Below are positions 8,880-17,249 of a stretch of DNA of 38,319 nt, piece by piece (within the stretch, counting starts at the first letter, position 1; each line of letters starts with the position of its first letter). The stretch lies in the NCBI GenBank assembly GCA_029212745.1, contig JARGOL010000014.1, positions 43,534 to 81,852 of the forward strand, written 5' to 3'. Position numbers and translations under genes: made by a program. Under the pieces are notes generated by a model. It had not been told where the DNA came from and did not search any database. It saw nothing but the letters and a program-made list of their open reading frames with translations. Source of the stretch: Alcanivoracaceae bacterium (GTDB taxonomy: Bacteria; Pseudomonadota; Gammaproteobacteria; Pseudomonadales; Alcanivoracaceae).

Positions 8880-10613
8880 TCAGAACCAGTAAACCGCCTG
8901 CGCCCAGAAATTGGTCTTGCTGTCGTCCGGCTGATCCACCAGAGACTCGCGATCGCTCAGGCGGAATGCACCCACCAGGTCGATATAGAATTCATTGCCA
9001 CCACTCAGGCGCAGCCCCCCGCCCCAACCGCTGCGCTGGTTGGTGAGGCGGCGCGAGATGTTGTTGCCGTTGTCGTTGAGCTCGGAAGCGCCCGCATCCA
9101 CAAGCAGGTAGCCCTCCACGCTGGACAGCCAGCCTGCCCAGTCGGCGATACCCGGAAACTGGCGACGCAACTCGGTCTGCATGACGATGCCCTTGTCGCC
9201 CAGCGCCTCGCTGGGACGGTAAGCGCGCACAGAGCCGGGACCACCAAGGCTGATTCGTTCGGCGGCATCCAGGTCGTTACTGCTGGACTGACCGTCCAGT
9301 TTGATGGACAGCGTGGTCAGGTCGGTGATGCGCTGCAGGCGTTGCCCGCCAAGACGCAAAGAGGTGAACTTGCCATCAATGCGGTCCGCACCCGGGGTGG
9401 TGATGCCGGCGTCAATCTTGTCGACGTCGGACAGGCCCTTGCGCACGGCGGCGTACCAGGTATTGATCCCGCCGCTCCAGAGTTCATCACGCCAGTCGCC
9501 GCTGGCGCCGAGCTCGACCACGTCCAGCTCGTAATCAGCATCCTCGATGACCGGGATCAACTGCGTCTTGCAGAAGCCGCACTCACGCTCGAAGGCACGA
9601 TCGGAATACGTCAGTGTCGCAAACAGGTTCTTGTTGCGGCTGCGAATGAAGGCGTGGGAAATATCCAGGCTGATGGCGGTGGCCGTGTTCTCCACTTCCA
9701 GCTGCTCGAACTCTTCACCGAGCTCGGAGGTCAGGCGGGAGAAACGGATACCGGCGCGGGTGGCCGGGGTAAACAGCGGCATATCGAAGCCGGCGGAGCC
9801 GTACACGGTGTCACCCGAGTCCGAGACAATCGGCCTAAGGGTGATGCGGTCACCGGCATTGAACAGGTTGTTGATCCCGATCTGTGCGCCGAACCGGTTT
9901 TCACCGGTGACTTCGGAACCGTAATTGTTGTAGTCCAGGGCGAATTCGAAGGTGCCCTCATCTTCCATGTCGAGAATGACATCGGACAGGCCGGTTTCAG
10001 CACCGGGCTGCAGCGCCACTGACGCACGGGTACCTGGCAGATCGTTGAGCAGAAGGGCGCCGTATTCCAGATCGTATTCGTTGATCAGGCCGTTACGCGC
10101 CAGGCGGTCCATTCGCTGTGCCGAGCGCTCGCGGGTAATCGGCGTGTCGCCGGTAAACTGCACCTCGCCGAGCACGCCTTCAAGCACGACAATATCAATG
10201 ATGCCGTCACTGACTTCCTGCTCGGGGACATACGCCCGGGCGACGATGTAACCATTGCTGCGGTAGTAATTCGAGACGACTGCCGTCGCCTCAAGCAGTC
10301 GGGAGAAGGTAATGGTGCCGCGAAAATCGTTGACCAGCGCAAGCAGGGTATTGTCATCAAAAGCGGTGTTACCGACGATCTGGAAACGCTCGACGGTGAG
10401 CTCGGCATCCGGCACCGCCTGCATGGGCGGCGCATCAGGCACTTCAAAATCCAGTGGCCGGGGCGCCCGGTAGCGGTCCGGGTCCACCTGTTCCAGCTCG
10501 CGCAATTGAACCCCGGGGCTCTCATCTGGCGCAGGCGCCGCCCACGCACCGGAGAAGGCCATCACACCGGCCAGCAATACCGGCAACGGCATCAGTGTAC
10601 GAGCTGTTTTCAT
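8880..10613 (-). CDS. Two-partner secretion transporter, ShlB/FhaC/HecB family (TpsB)
   Basis: This outer-membrane transporter recognises the TPS domain of its partner in the periplasm and exports it through a 16-strand barrel. The product is 577 residues. The chosen ATG at 10613 is followed by a clear signal peptide (MKTARTLMPLPVLLAG...AWA) and preceded by GGGGGAAAG. The same frame stays open upstream to 10844, but that stretch is low quality. Residues about 70-146 form a POTRA domain (ELTVERFQIVGNTAFDD). The barrel begins near residue 220 with FALDYNNYGS and NRFGAQIGINNLFNAGD. LGGPGSVRAYRPSE near residue 456 is the conserved substrate-interacting loop motif, and the chain ends in aromatic AVYWF. 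It lies 118 bp upstream of its cargo gene in the same direction, so it is very likely cotranscribed with it. Confidence 0.95.
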   Translation of the reverse strand: MKTARTLMPLPVLLAGVMAFSGAWAAPAPDESPGVQLRELEQVDPDRYRAPRPLDFEVPDAPPMQAVPDAELTVERFQIVGNTAFDDNTLLALVNDFRGTITFSRLLEATAVVSNYYRSNGYIVARAYVPEQEVSDGIIDIVVLEGVLGEVQFTGDTPITRERSAQRMDRLARNGLINEYDLEYGALLLNDLPGTRASVALQPGAETGLSDVILDMEDEGTFEFALDYNNYGSEVTGENRFGAQIGINNLFNAGDRITLRPIVSDSGDTVYGSAGFDMPLFTPATRAGIRFSRLTSELGEEFEQLEVENTATAISLDISHAFIRSRNKNLFATLTYSDRAFERECGFCKTQLIPVIEDADYELDVVELGASGDWRDELWSGGINTWYAAVRKGLSDVDKIDAGITTPGADRIDGKFTSLRLGGQRLQRITDLTTLSIKLDGQSSSNDLDAAERISLGGPGSVRAYRPSEALGDKGIVMQTELRRQFPGIADWAGWLSSVEGYLLVDAGASELNDNGNNISRRLTNQRSGWGGGLRLSGGNEFYIDLVGAFRLSDRESLVDQPDDSKTNFWAQAVYWF

Positions 10614-10859
10614 TCTTTCCCCCAGACAAAAATCAGGGCGGGCCGATGAGGGACAGCTGGACCAGACACAGGGAGATTGAGGGAGTGCGTATGAAACGCA
10701 GCACTGCCGTTCCCTGGCCCAAATCGAGCGTTCTGCCATCAAGCCAGCAGCCTGCGTTTCCGCATTGTTCGATCGGTAGGCGCGTGCCGCGTGTGCCTTC
10801 GACAAGGGCATTCTGGCGACCACGTGCCGTCGCTGTGACCGCACTCATCAGTGGTACAG

Positions 10860-10900
10860 GCGTCACAATGACATCGGGATAACAGCATATTTTGTGACGC
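10860..10900. promoter_or_regulatory. Perfect 9-bp inverted repeat upstream of tpsB
   Basis: GCGTCACAA (10860-10868) and TTGTGACGC (10892-10900) are exact reverse complements separated by 23 bp. The repeat lies about 250 bp upstream of the tpsB start and about 480 bp upstream of the kamA-family start. It has no following T-run, so a regulator site or DNA-loop operator is more likely than a terminator. The sequence shows only the symmetry; the role is inferred. Confidence 0.45.
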
Positions 10901-11140
10901 AGTTCCAGAAAAAACCGGAAGAAAATCTCAGCGCAACCATGACCTATTTTGCACTAGGGCGTGGCCCAGACCCTCAGCCGACAGGGCCAGCGACCCACCC
11001 GATCCTGGCGATGGACCCCCTCCAGCGCCCATCAAAACCATGCACATAAGGCGAATATCGCTACATATCGATGCACATTTAACACATTTGGGCGAACTTA
11101 GACCCCTTGTGTCTTTTCCTCTACAATTGCCGACCCTCGG

Positions 11141-11238
11141 GCCGGTCGGCATGCCTGGCAGCCACCCGCACCCGATCACCGACCGGCACTTCTGCCGGCA
11201 TCCGGCAGCACGCACTGCCATCCCGGCGCTTTGGCGCC
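11141..11238 (+). promoter_or_regulatory. Structured 5' leader of the kamA-family gene (three hairpins)
   Basis: Three perfect stems follow one another. GCCGGTCGG (11141-11149) pairs with CCGACCGGC (11179-11187). CTGCCGG (11192-11198) pairs with CCGGCAG (11202-11208) across a 3-nt loop. GGCGC (11225-11229) pairs with GCGCC (11234-11238) across a 4-nt loop. They lie 145-240 nt upstream of the start codon, within the likely transcript. High GC content makes some stems expected by chance, but a 9-bp perfect stem is less so. Confidence 0.4.
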
Positions 11239-11382
11239 ACGCACGCGCCCCTGGCGCATACAAACCGCGCTCCCGGCTCCACGGCACAGTCTGTCGCGGC
11301 CGCACCGCCACTTTTCGGCGTTCGACAGGGCCAGCAATGCCGGGACGAGCATCAACCACCAACCTGACAGGGATGGATAACC

Positions 11383-12729
11383 ATGCCGACGCAGAACATT
11401 GTTGCCATCAAACAAGCGCACACAGACCACATCGTGGAACAGGCGCCGCAACGGTTCAGGGTTTTCACCGCCCGCCAGCTGGACAGGATCGAGCCACTCA
11501 AACGGCTTTCGGCGCAGCAACGTTTCGACATGCAGGTGGTGGCCAGCGTGCTGCCGTTCCGGGTCAACGAGTACGTCATCAACGAACTGATCGACTGGGA
11601 CGCGGTGCCGGACGACCCCATCTTCCAGCTCACCTTCCCGCAACGGGACATGCTCGACCCGGCGCATTTCGAGCAGGTGGCTGAAGCGCTGCGCGGAGGC
11701 GACAAGGGCACCATCAAGCAGGCCATTGATGACGTGCGCGCGGCGCTGAACCCGCATCCCGCCGGCCAGCTGGAGAAGAATATTCCGCAGCTGGACGGCG
11801 AAACCGTGGAGGGCATCCAGCACAAGTACCGAGAAACCGTGCTGTTCTTCCCCTCATCCGGCCAGGTCTGTCATACCTACTGCACCTTCTGCTTCCGCTG
11901 GGCACAGTTTGTTGGCGACAAGGACCTGCAGATCGCGGCGAAAGAATCCGGGCAACTGCAGGACTACCTGCGTGCCCACCCCGAGGTTACCGACGTGCTG
12001 ATTACCGGCGGCGACCCACTGGTGATGAAGACCCGCAACCTGCGCGCGTACATTGAACCGTTGCTGAGCGAAGAATTCAGCCACATCCGCACCATCCGCA
12101 TTGGCTCCAAGGCGCTGACGTTCTGGCCCCAGCGGTTTGTCACTGACGCCGATGCCGACGACCTCCTCGCCCTGTTCAGGGAAATCCAGGCGACCGGCAA
12201 ACACATGGCACTGATGGCGCACTACAACCACTGGCGGGAACTTGAGCCCGCCATCGCCCGGGAGGCCATCCGCCGGGTGCGCGCCACTGGCGCACAGATT
12301 CGCGCCCAGGGTCCGCTACTCGCGCACATCAATGATGATGCCGATGTCTGGGCGCGCCTGTGGCAGACACAGGTGGAGCTGGGCATCGTGCCTTACTACA
12401 TGTTTGTGGAAAGAGACACCGGTGCGCGACGTTATTTCGAGGTACCGCTGGTGAAAGCCTGGCAGATTTACCGTGATGCCATGCAGCGCGTCTCAGGCAT
12501 TGCCCGCACGGCACGCGGCCCGTCCATGAGCGCCAATCCCGGCAAGGTGGAGATCCAGGGCGTTACCGAAATCAACGGCGAGAAGATCATTGCCCTGCGC
12601 ATGATCCAGGGACGCAACCCGGACTGGGTACAGCGGCCCTTCTTTGCCCGTTACAACGACGAGGCCACCTGGCTCAATCATCTTGAGCCCGCTTTCGGTG
12701 AGAACGCGTTCTTCTTCGATCAGGACTGA
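11383..12729 (+). CDS. KamA-family radical SAM protein (lysine 2,3-aminomutase-like)
   Basis: This predicted radical SAM, PLP-dependent aminomutase has 448 residues. The [4Fe-4S] motif CxxxCxxC is at C163, C167 and C170 (CHTYCTFCF), followed by the SAM-binding stretch VLITGGDPL (residues 205-213) and HYNHWREL (280-287). A lysine in SANPGK (K388) sits where lysine 2,3-aminomutase has its PLP lysine. The substrate is probably lysine or a related beta-amino acid precursor, but this is not certain. The zinc-site cysteines of clostridial enzymes appear absent, since the only cysteines seen are the three cluster ligands. The ATG follows GGGATGGA. It appears to be a single-gene unit ending at a hairpin terminator shared with the convergent phospholipase gene. 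Confidence 0.85.
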   Translation: MPTQNIVAIKQAHTDHIVEQAPQRFRVFTARQLDRIEPLKRLSAQQRFDMQVVASVLPFRVNEYVINELIDWDAVPDDPIFQLTFPQRDMLDPAHFEQVAEALRGGDKGTIKQAIDDVRAALNPHPAGQLEKNIPQLDGETVEGIQHKYRETVLFFPSSGQVCHTYCTFCFRWAQFVGDKDLQIAAKESGQLQDYLRAHPEVTDVLITGGDPLVMKTRNLRAYIEPLLSEEFSHIRTIRIGSKALTFWPQRFVTDADADDLLALFREIQATGKHMALMAHYNHWRELEPAIAREAIRRVRATGAQIRAQGPLLAHINDDADVWARLWQTQVELGIVPYYMFVERDTGARRYFEVPLVKAWQIYRDAMQRVSGIARTARGPSMSANPGKVEIQGVTEINGEKIIALRMIQGRNPDWVQRPFFARYNDEATWLNHLEPAFGENAFFFDQD

Positions 12730-12736
12730 GAGCCTA

Positions 12737-12776
12737 CTGCATGACCTTCTTTCCTGTGCGGGAGAAAGTCATGCAG
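12737..12776. terminator. Bidirectional hairpin terminator between convergent genes
   Basis: CTGCATGAC (12737-12745) pairs with GTCATGCAG (12768-12776). The pairing extends inward through CTTCTTTCC against GGGAGAAA with small imperfections, and TGTGC forms the loop. It lies 8 bp after the kamA-family stop and 18 bp after the stop of the convergent phospholipase gene, so it can serve both. There is no long T-run. Confidence 0.7.
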
Positions 12777-12794
12777 CGCCCACCCTTTCCTGTT

Positions 12795-14237
12795 TCAGAG
12801 CAGCTCCTCCGGAGCGAATGTGCGCGAGCCCCACGACAGGAACTTGCGCCACAGCGATCCCGGCTCCACCTTTCGCACCGCATCCCCCCGGGGACCCTGG
12901 TAGTGCCAGCGCACATGGCCGTGTTCGTCACGCATGACCCGGTAACTGATTTCCGTGTCCATGCCGCGCAGGGCCAGAGATCGCAACTGGCCAGCCAGGT
13001 CTTCCTGGTGCAGCAGCACACCAATTTCGGTGTTCCAGAACGCCGAGCGCGGATCCATGTTGAAGGTGCCAACAAACGCGCTTTGCTGGTCGAACACCAG
13101 CGCCTTGGTGTGCAGGCTGGACATGGCCCGCAGCCGCGCCACCTTGCTGCGCACCAGGTGCCGGGCGCGCATTTCGTACAGCTCCACGCCGGCGTCCAGC
13201 AGTGCTTCCCGATACAGGGTGTAACCGCCGTGCACCAGTGGCAGGTCTGTGGCTGCCAGCGAGTTGGTCAGCACACGCACCTTGACGCCACGCTCGGTCA
13301 GCGAACGAAGCAGCTCGATACCCTCATGACCGGGCACGAAGTACGGGCTGACCAGCACAAACTCATGCTGCACCCTGGCAATCTGCTCCAGCAGGCGGCC
13401 ATACATCAGCTCTTCCACCGGCGGTCGCTCGGGCGTACCGATCTTCTCTGGCGAGTCCGCCAGGACCTCACCGCGCGCCCAGCACAGGCCGGCTGCCACA
13501 TCGCCCACGCTGCGACTGTCGTAACGATCGCGCAACTGGGCCACATAACGCGGGCGCTCGCGGATGGATAAACGCAGTCGGTCACGCAGGCGCAGGCGCC
13601 AGGCCTTGACCTCGTCAACACTGGGCCTCAGACGACTCACTGCCTGCCCGTCTACCGTAAAAGGACTGTCCCAGTAATCATTGAAACTGCGTTGCATATC
13701 CGCCACCAGCGGCCCGGCCACCAGCAGGTCGAGGTCGGTAAAGTTCATGTCTTCGGACGCGCCGTAATACTCGTCGCCGAGGTTACGGCCACCAGTAATG
13801 CCCACAGCACCATCCACCAGCCACAGCTTGTTGTGCATGCGCCGGTGCATGCGATGAATATTGGTGAGCACAAAAACCGCCCGGGCCAGGGCGCTGTGCC
13901 GGCCGCTGGGTACGGCATTGAAAAAACGCACCTGGATATTGTCGTGCCCGGCAAGCGCAGCGAGACGTGCGTCCTGCCCGTGACTGGTGAGATCATCAAG
14001 AAGGATGCGCACGCGCACACCCCGGTCGGCGGCCTCGAGTACCCGCTGGATCAGCAAACGGGTGGTCAGGCCGTCATGGGCAATGTAGTACTGGATATCC
14101 AGCGTTTCCCGGGCCACGTCCGCCAGGCTGGCGCGCACGCTCAGTGCATCCAGCGCGTCTTCAAGCAGACGAAAACCACTCAGGCCTTCATGGGCGCGCG
14201 AGGCGTCTCCCACCAGGCGCGCAAGGGCATTGTGCAT
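12795..14237 (-). CDS. Phospholipase D family protein, cardiolipin synthase C (ClsC/YmdC)-like
   Basis: This membrane-lipid enzyme of the phospholipase D superfamily probably makes cardiolipin by phosphatidyl transfer. It has 480 residues and two HKD motifs: HxK(x)4D at H135, K137, D142 with GITGGRN, and H376, K378, D383 with VGTFNMDPRS. Both are intact, as expected for an active enzyme. The length and the second-motif context (SLHTKALVFD, FNMDPRSAFWNTE) match the ClsC group better than ClsA, which has N-terminal membrane helices. The ATG at 14237 was chosen because TTGGAG lies just upstream; an in-frame TTG at 14249 falls inside that binding site. It is divergent from the yedK gene (68 bp apart) and convergent with the kamA-family gene. 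Confidence 0.88.
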   Translation of the reverse strand: MHNALARLVGDASRAHEGLSGFRLLEDALDALSVRASLADVARETLDIQYYIAHDGLTTRLLIQRVLEAADRGVRVRILLDDLTSHGQDARLAALAGHDNIQVRFFNAVPSGRHSALARAVFVLTNIHRMHRRMHNKLWLVDGAVGITGGRNLGDEYYGASEDMNFTDLDLLVAGPLVADMQRSFNDYWDSPFTVDGQAVSRLRPSVDEVKAWRLRLRDRLRLSIRERPRYVAQLRDRYDSRSVGDVAAGLCWARGEVLADSPEKIGTPERPPVEELMYGRLLEQIARVQHEFVLVSPYFVPGHEGIELLRSLTERGVKVRVLTNSLAATDLPLVHGGYTLYREALLDAGVELYEMRARHLVRSKVARLRAMSSLHTKALVFDQQSAFVGTFNMDPRSAFWNTEIGVLLHQEDLAGQLRSLALRGMDTEISYRVMRDEHGHVRWHYQGPRGDAVRKVEPGSLWRKFLSWGSRTFAPEELL

Positions 14238-14305
14238 ACCGCGCTCCAACCCGTTGCGTGGCCCCGAGGTTATCTTATTTGTCCACGCCGTGGCAGGATG
14301 TCGCC

Positions 14306-14965
14306 ATGTGTGGACGCTTCACCCTGACTCACCCGCCCGAGCAATGGCCAGTGAGCATTGATCACAACCTGCTGCCGGGCTTCACCCCGCGCTACAACAT
14401 CGCCCCCTCCCAGCATATCGCCGTGCTGGTGAACAGCGGCGAAGGCACACAGGTGCGCCCGATGCAGTGGGGCTTCGTGCCGCACTGGGTACACGACGAC
14501 AAGCCGAAGATGGCCCCCATCAATGCCCGCATCGAGACGGCTGCCGAGAAACCCATGTTCCGCAAGGCCATGGCAGAGCACCGCTGCCTGGTGCCCGCCA
14601 GTGGTTTCTATGAGTGGCAAGCCACCGGCAGCAACAAACAACCCTGGTACATTCACCCCGCAGACGAAGGTGTGCTCCTGTTCGGCGGCGTCTACAGCCG
14701 GTGGCAACATGGCGGCCAGGTCACCGATACCGTGGCCCTGCTGACCACCGCCGCCCGCGACAACATGACAGCGATCCACGACCGCATGCCGGTGCGGGTA
14801 AAGCCAACCCACGCGAATGCCTGGCTCGCTGGCGCCCCAAACGAGGGCGACTGGCAGGATGCCAGCCCCATGCTGACGCACCGCATCGGCACCCGCGTCA
14901 ACAGTCCCCGCAATGACGACCCAAGCCTCATCACGCCACCAGAGCCCCGTCACCAGACCCCCTGA
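14306..14965 (+). CDS. yedK: SOS-response-associated peptidase YedK (HMCES-like abasic-site protein)
   Basis: This SRAP-family protein forms a covalent thiazolidine crosslink with abasic sites in single-stranded DNA and so protects them at replication forks. It has 219 residues. The start is fixed by biology: removing Met1 exposes the catalytic Cys2 of MCGRF. The other active-site residues are visible as N73 and R75 (INARIET), E103 (GFYEW) and H158 (IHDRMPV). YNIAPSQ and MQWGFVPHW are also family signatures. No LexA box was recognised in the short divergent gap upstream. The C-terminus is a proline-rich tail. Confidence 0.95.
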   Translation: MCGRFTLTHPPEQWPVSIDHNLLPGFTPRYNIAPSQHIAVLVNSGEGTQVRPMQWGFVPHWVHDDKPKMAPINARIETAAEKPMFRKAMAEHRCLVPASGFYEWQATGSNKQPWYIHPADEGVLLFGGVYSRWQHGGQVTDTVALLTTAARDNMTAIHDRMPVRVKPTHANAWLAGAPNEGDWQDASPMLTHRIGTRVNSPRNDDPSLITPPEPRHQTP

Positions 14966-14994
14966 GGGACTGGCTCACAGGTTTCGCAACCCGG

Positions 14995-15012
14995 CCGTCA
15001 CATTACTTTCAC
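14995..15012 (+). promoter_or_regulatory. Candidate Pho box upstream of the outer-membrane protein cluster
   Basis: CCGTCAC-ATTA-CTTTCAC is two 7-bp direct repeats 11 bp apart with an A/T-only spacer. Against the PhoB consensus CTGTCAT-N4-CTGTCAY each half matches at about six of seven positions. Possible -10 elements are TATGAC (15030) or TATAGC (15036). These are farther downstream (17-23 bp) than the roughly 10 bp usual for E. coli pho promoters, which lowers confidence. Confidence 0.35.
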
Positions 15013-15164
15013 ATTAGAAGCCACCGTGTTATGACTATAGCGCCCAATATTGGTGCGTTTTTGCGCTCCCGGCGTCAGCCTGCCCCAGCCCGGGGCAACG
15101 GCGCGGGATGGGCCAAATAAAGGAACGTTCGCTTGTCGAGCAAACAATCAAGGAGATCTCACCG

Positions 15165-15818
15165 ATGAAAAAAACCATCCTACTGGCGGGCGGGCTGCTG
15201 GCGATTTCCGCCCAGAGCGCCCTGGCGGCCGACTGGGACGGCCTGTATGCCGGCGCCAGTGTCGCCAACTACCGCTACACCGGGTCGTTCTTCGACCAAA
15301 GCTACTATGACAATGGCGGGACTTTTGACGAGCATGATATCGGCACGGCCTATGGCCTGCAGGTTGGCTTCAACAAGACCAGCGACAGCTTCCTGTATGG
15401 GGCCGAGCTCGCCTACACCCAGTATGACTCCGAGCTCAGTTCATTCATCGACAGCTTCGTCCTGTTCAATCACACCCTCGATGCCGCCACCAGCCTCAAG
15501 CTGCGCGCCGGCATCACCGAAGGCAACTCACTGTTCTACGTGTTCGGCGGTATTGCCGACATGGATGAGTCCCATGAGTTGCTGGAGCCCGGGGATCCAA
15601 CTGGCTACAACACCGGCGAGTTCGATACCGAGCGCCCCATGACCCTGGTCGGCGTGGGCGTTGAACACATGGCCACCGAGGCACTTTCCATCCGTGCCGA
15701 AATCACCCAGGGCTCTGGCCAGGAAACCACGGGAAATACCATCCAGGATCCTGAAGCTGACTGGGAAGCCACCGGTGACATTCGCCAGTTTGCACTGGGC
15801 CTCAACTTCCACTTTTAA
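15165..15818 (+). CDS. Small outer-membrane beta-barrel protein, paralogue 1 of 3
   Basis: This 217-residue secreted protein has a clear signal peptide (MKKTILLAGGLLAISAQSALA) and a mature start of ADWDGLYAGA. The alternating hydrophobic and polar strands and the C-terminal Phe (LGLNFHF) are typical of OmpA/Opa-like eight-stranded barrels ('porin family', OMP_b-brl type). AGG AGATCTCACCG before the ATG gives a good ribosome binding site; an upstream extension in frame is not supported. It is the first of three adjacent paralogues sharing WDG/WNGLYAG, a central LKLR/LRLGI strand and the FHF ending. Ligand or function is unknown. The candidate Pho box lies about 150 bp upstream. Confidence 0.85.
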   Translation: MKKTILLAGGLLAISAQSALAADWDGLYAGASVANYRYTGSFFDQSYYDNGGTFDEHDIGTAYGLQVGFNKTSDSFLYGAELAYTQYDSELSSFIDSFVLFNHTLDAATSLKLRAGITEGNSLFYVFGGIADMDESHELLEPGDPTGYNTGEFDTERPMTLVGVGVEHMATEALSIRAEITQGSGQETTGNTIQDPEADWEATGDIRQFALGLNFHF

Positions 15819-15900
15819 GGGACATGAGTGATAGCCGCCTTTAGCTGCGGCGCGGGGAACTACCCCCCTTTGCACTCAAACGTTTTCAAGGAGCAAAGCA

Positions 15901-16545
15901 ATGAAAAAAGCCTTACTGATTGCCGGCAGCCTTGCACTGGGTTCCCAGGCAGCGTTGGCGGGAGAATGGGACGGTTTCTATGTCGGCGGCGGCATTGCGC
16001 AAACCGAATACACCAACAGTTACACAGACCGTGACTATGACTGGTTCGGCGGCACGCTGGAAGAATCCACCACACGTGTCACGCCGTCTGTTCACGTCGG
16101 CTACAACATGTCGAACGAAAACGTTGTGTTTGGCATCGAAGCCGATTACCGACAGGCCAATATGCGCACGGACACCTACTATTCCTTTGACGTCTTCAAG
16201 CAGGACCAGTTCGATAGCAGCATGTCCGCTCGCCTGCGCCTCGGCATTGCCTCCGGCAACACGCTGGTCTATGCCACCGCCGGTGTTGCGCAAATGGAAA
16301 CGGAACACCAATGGATCGAGGACGACGATGTTCCTGATTCCTGGCCAGCGTTCGAAAACGACAAGACCGGCCAGGCCATCGGCTTCGGCATTGAGCGCAT
16401 GATAGGTGATGCCCTCTCCATTCGTGGCGAATGGCAGCGCATTAACCTGCCCCATGTGACGGAATTTAACATCATGACACAGCACCGTTTTCAAGTGGAT
16501 GATACTTCCGAAACCGTGGGCATCGGTGCCAGCTTCCACTTTTAA
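15901..16545 (+). CDS. Small outer-membrane beta-barrel protein, paralogue 2 of 3
   Basis: The product has 214 residues, with the signal peptide MKKALLIAGSLALGSQAALA and a mature start of GEWDGFYVGGGIA. It has the same barrel architecture as its neighbours and ends in GASFHF. AAGGAG (15888-15893) precedes the ATG. The surface-loop regions, such as the acidic IEDDDVPDSW stretch, differ from the first copy, while strand regions (RLRLGIASGN, FGIERM...LSIRGEW) are conserved. It lies 82 bp after paralogue 1 and 61 bp before paralogue 3, probably in one transcript. The specific role is unknown. Confidence 0.85.
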   Translation: MKKALLIAGSLALGSQAALAGEWDGFYVGGGIAQTEYTNSYTDRDYDWFGGTLEESTTRVTPSVHVGYNMSNENVVFGIEADYRQANMRTDTYYSFDVFKQDQFDSSMSARLRLGIASGNTLVYATAGVAQMETEHQWIEDDDVPDSWPAFENDKTGQAIGFGIERMIGDALSIRGEWQRINLPHVTEFNIMTQHRFQVDDTSETVGIGASFHF

Positions 16546-16606
16546 GGACAACGGATAACACATGCTGATTCGCTTTCAGCATGGAACCGATTCAAGGAGC
16601 CAGAAA

Positions 16607-17239
16607 ATGAAAAAATTGATCTTCGCGGCAGCGGCATCACTGCTGGCCTGCCAAAGCGCGATGGCCAGTGACTGGAACGGCCTTTATGCCGGTCTTGGAC
16701 TGTCGCAGAACAAATCCTCTGCAATGTACTCCGATCCCACCTACGACTACTGGGGCAACACCCTTGAGAACCGTGGCAGCGGCATGGGTGAGTCCGTATA
16801 TGTGGGCTTCAATGCCGGCAGTGAAGGCGCCCTGCTGGGTGTCGAGCTGCAATACGGCGACATTGGCATATCCGATGACTACTACTACGACGGCGGCCTG
16901 ATCGCAGATGACTATGGTGACAGCCTGTCCCTGAAGCTGCGCACCGGTGTCACCATTGGCCAGGGCCTGGTTTACATCAGTGCCGGCCTTGTCGACGCGG
17001 ATATCAGCCACTCCTTCTCTTTCCCGGGCGCGCCTTACCTGCCAGAAACCGACAACGACAACCGTGGCTACAGTTACGCGGTAGGCGTTGAGGGCAAGGT
17101 AAGCCAAGCCGTTTCCGTACGGATGGAGTTCAGCGAGACGGCGTTCTCCGACGAAGAGACGTTCTCAACGGGCGGCGCGCCATACAGCCTGGATGACGAG
17201 CTTTCGTCATTCACCCTCGGTGCCGCTTTCCACTTCTGA
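16607..17239 (+). CDS. Small outer-membrane beta-barrel protein, paralogue 3 of 3
   Basis: The product has 210 residues, with the signal peptide MKKLIFAAAASLLACQSAMA and a mature start of SDWNGLYAGLGLS. AAGGAG at 16594-16599 sets the start; an in-frame upstream ATG at 16562 lacks a binding site and would mask the signal peptide. Loops are unusually Tyr/Asp-rich (DDYYYDGG, DSLSLKLR nearby). The last residues, LGAAFHF, fit the barrel-insertion signal. A GC-rich hairpin terminator follows at once, marking the end of the three-gene unit. Confidence 0.85.
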   Translation: MKKLIFAAAASLLACQSAMASDWNGLYAGLGLSQNKSSAMYSDPTYDYWGNTLENRGSGMGESVYVGFNAGSEGALLGVELQYGDIGISDDYYYDGGLIADDYGDSLSLKLRTGVTIGQGLVYISAGLVDADISHSFSFPGAPYLPETDNDNRGYSYAVGVEGKVSQAVSVRMEFSETAFSDEETFSTGGAPYSLDDELSSFTLGAAFHF

Positions 17240-17249
17240 GTAACACCCC

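Larger units (their letters stand above)
10614..11382. other. Gene-free region between tpsB and the kamA-family gene
   Basis: These 769 bp separate divergent genes. Frames open here on both strands have no start context, family resemblance or plausible composition. The region contains a 9-bp perfect inverted repeat (10860-10900) on the tpsB side and a hairpin-rich segment (11141-11238) on the kamA side. A TACAAT hexamer at 11122-11127 could be a -10 element for the rightward gene, with TTAGAC at 11098-11103 as a poor -35 (18-bp spacer). No tRNA or other RNA gene was recognised. Confidence 0.6.

Noticed and set aside
8766-10022. 418-codon plus-strand frame opposite tpsB
   Set aside because: It is an antisense shadow of the transporter gene with no recognisable family; the minus-strand reading has a signal peptide, POTRA domain and barrel motifs.
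10614-10844. N-terminal extension of the TpsB protein
   Set aside because: The frame is open, but the added residues are Arg/Ser-rich and would bury the signal peptide that starts at 10613.
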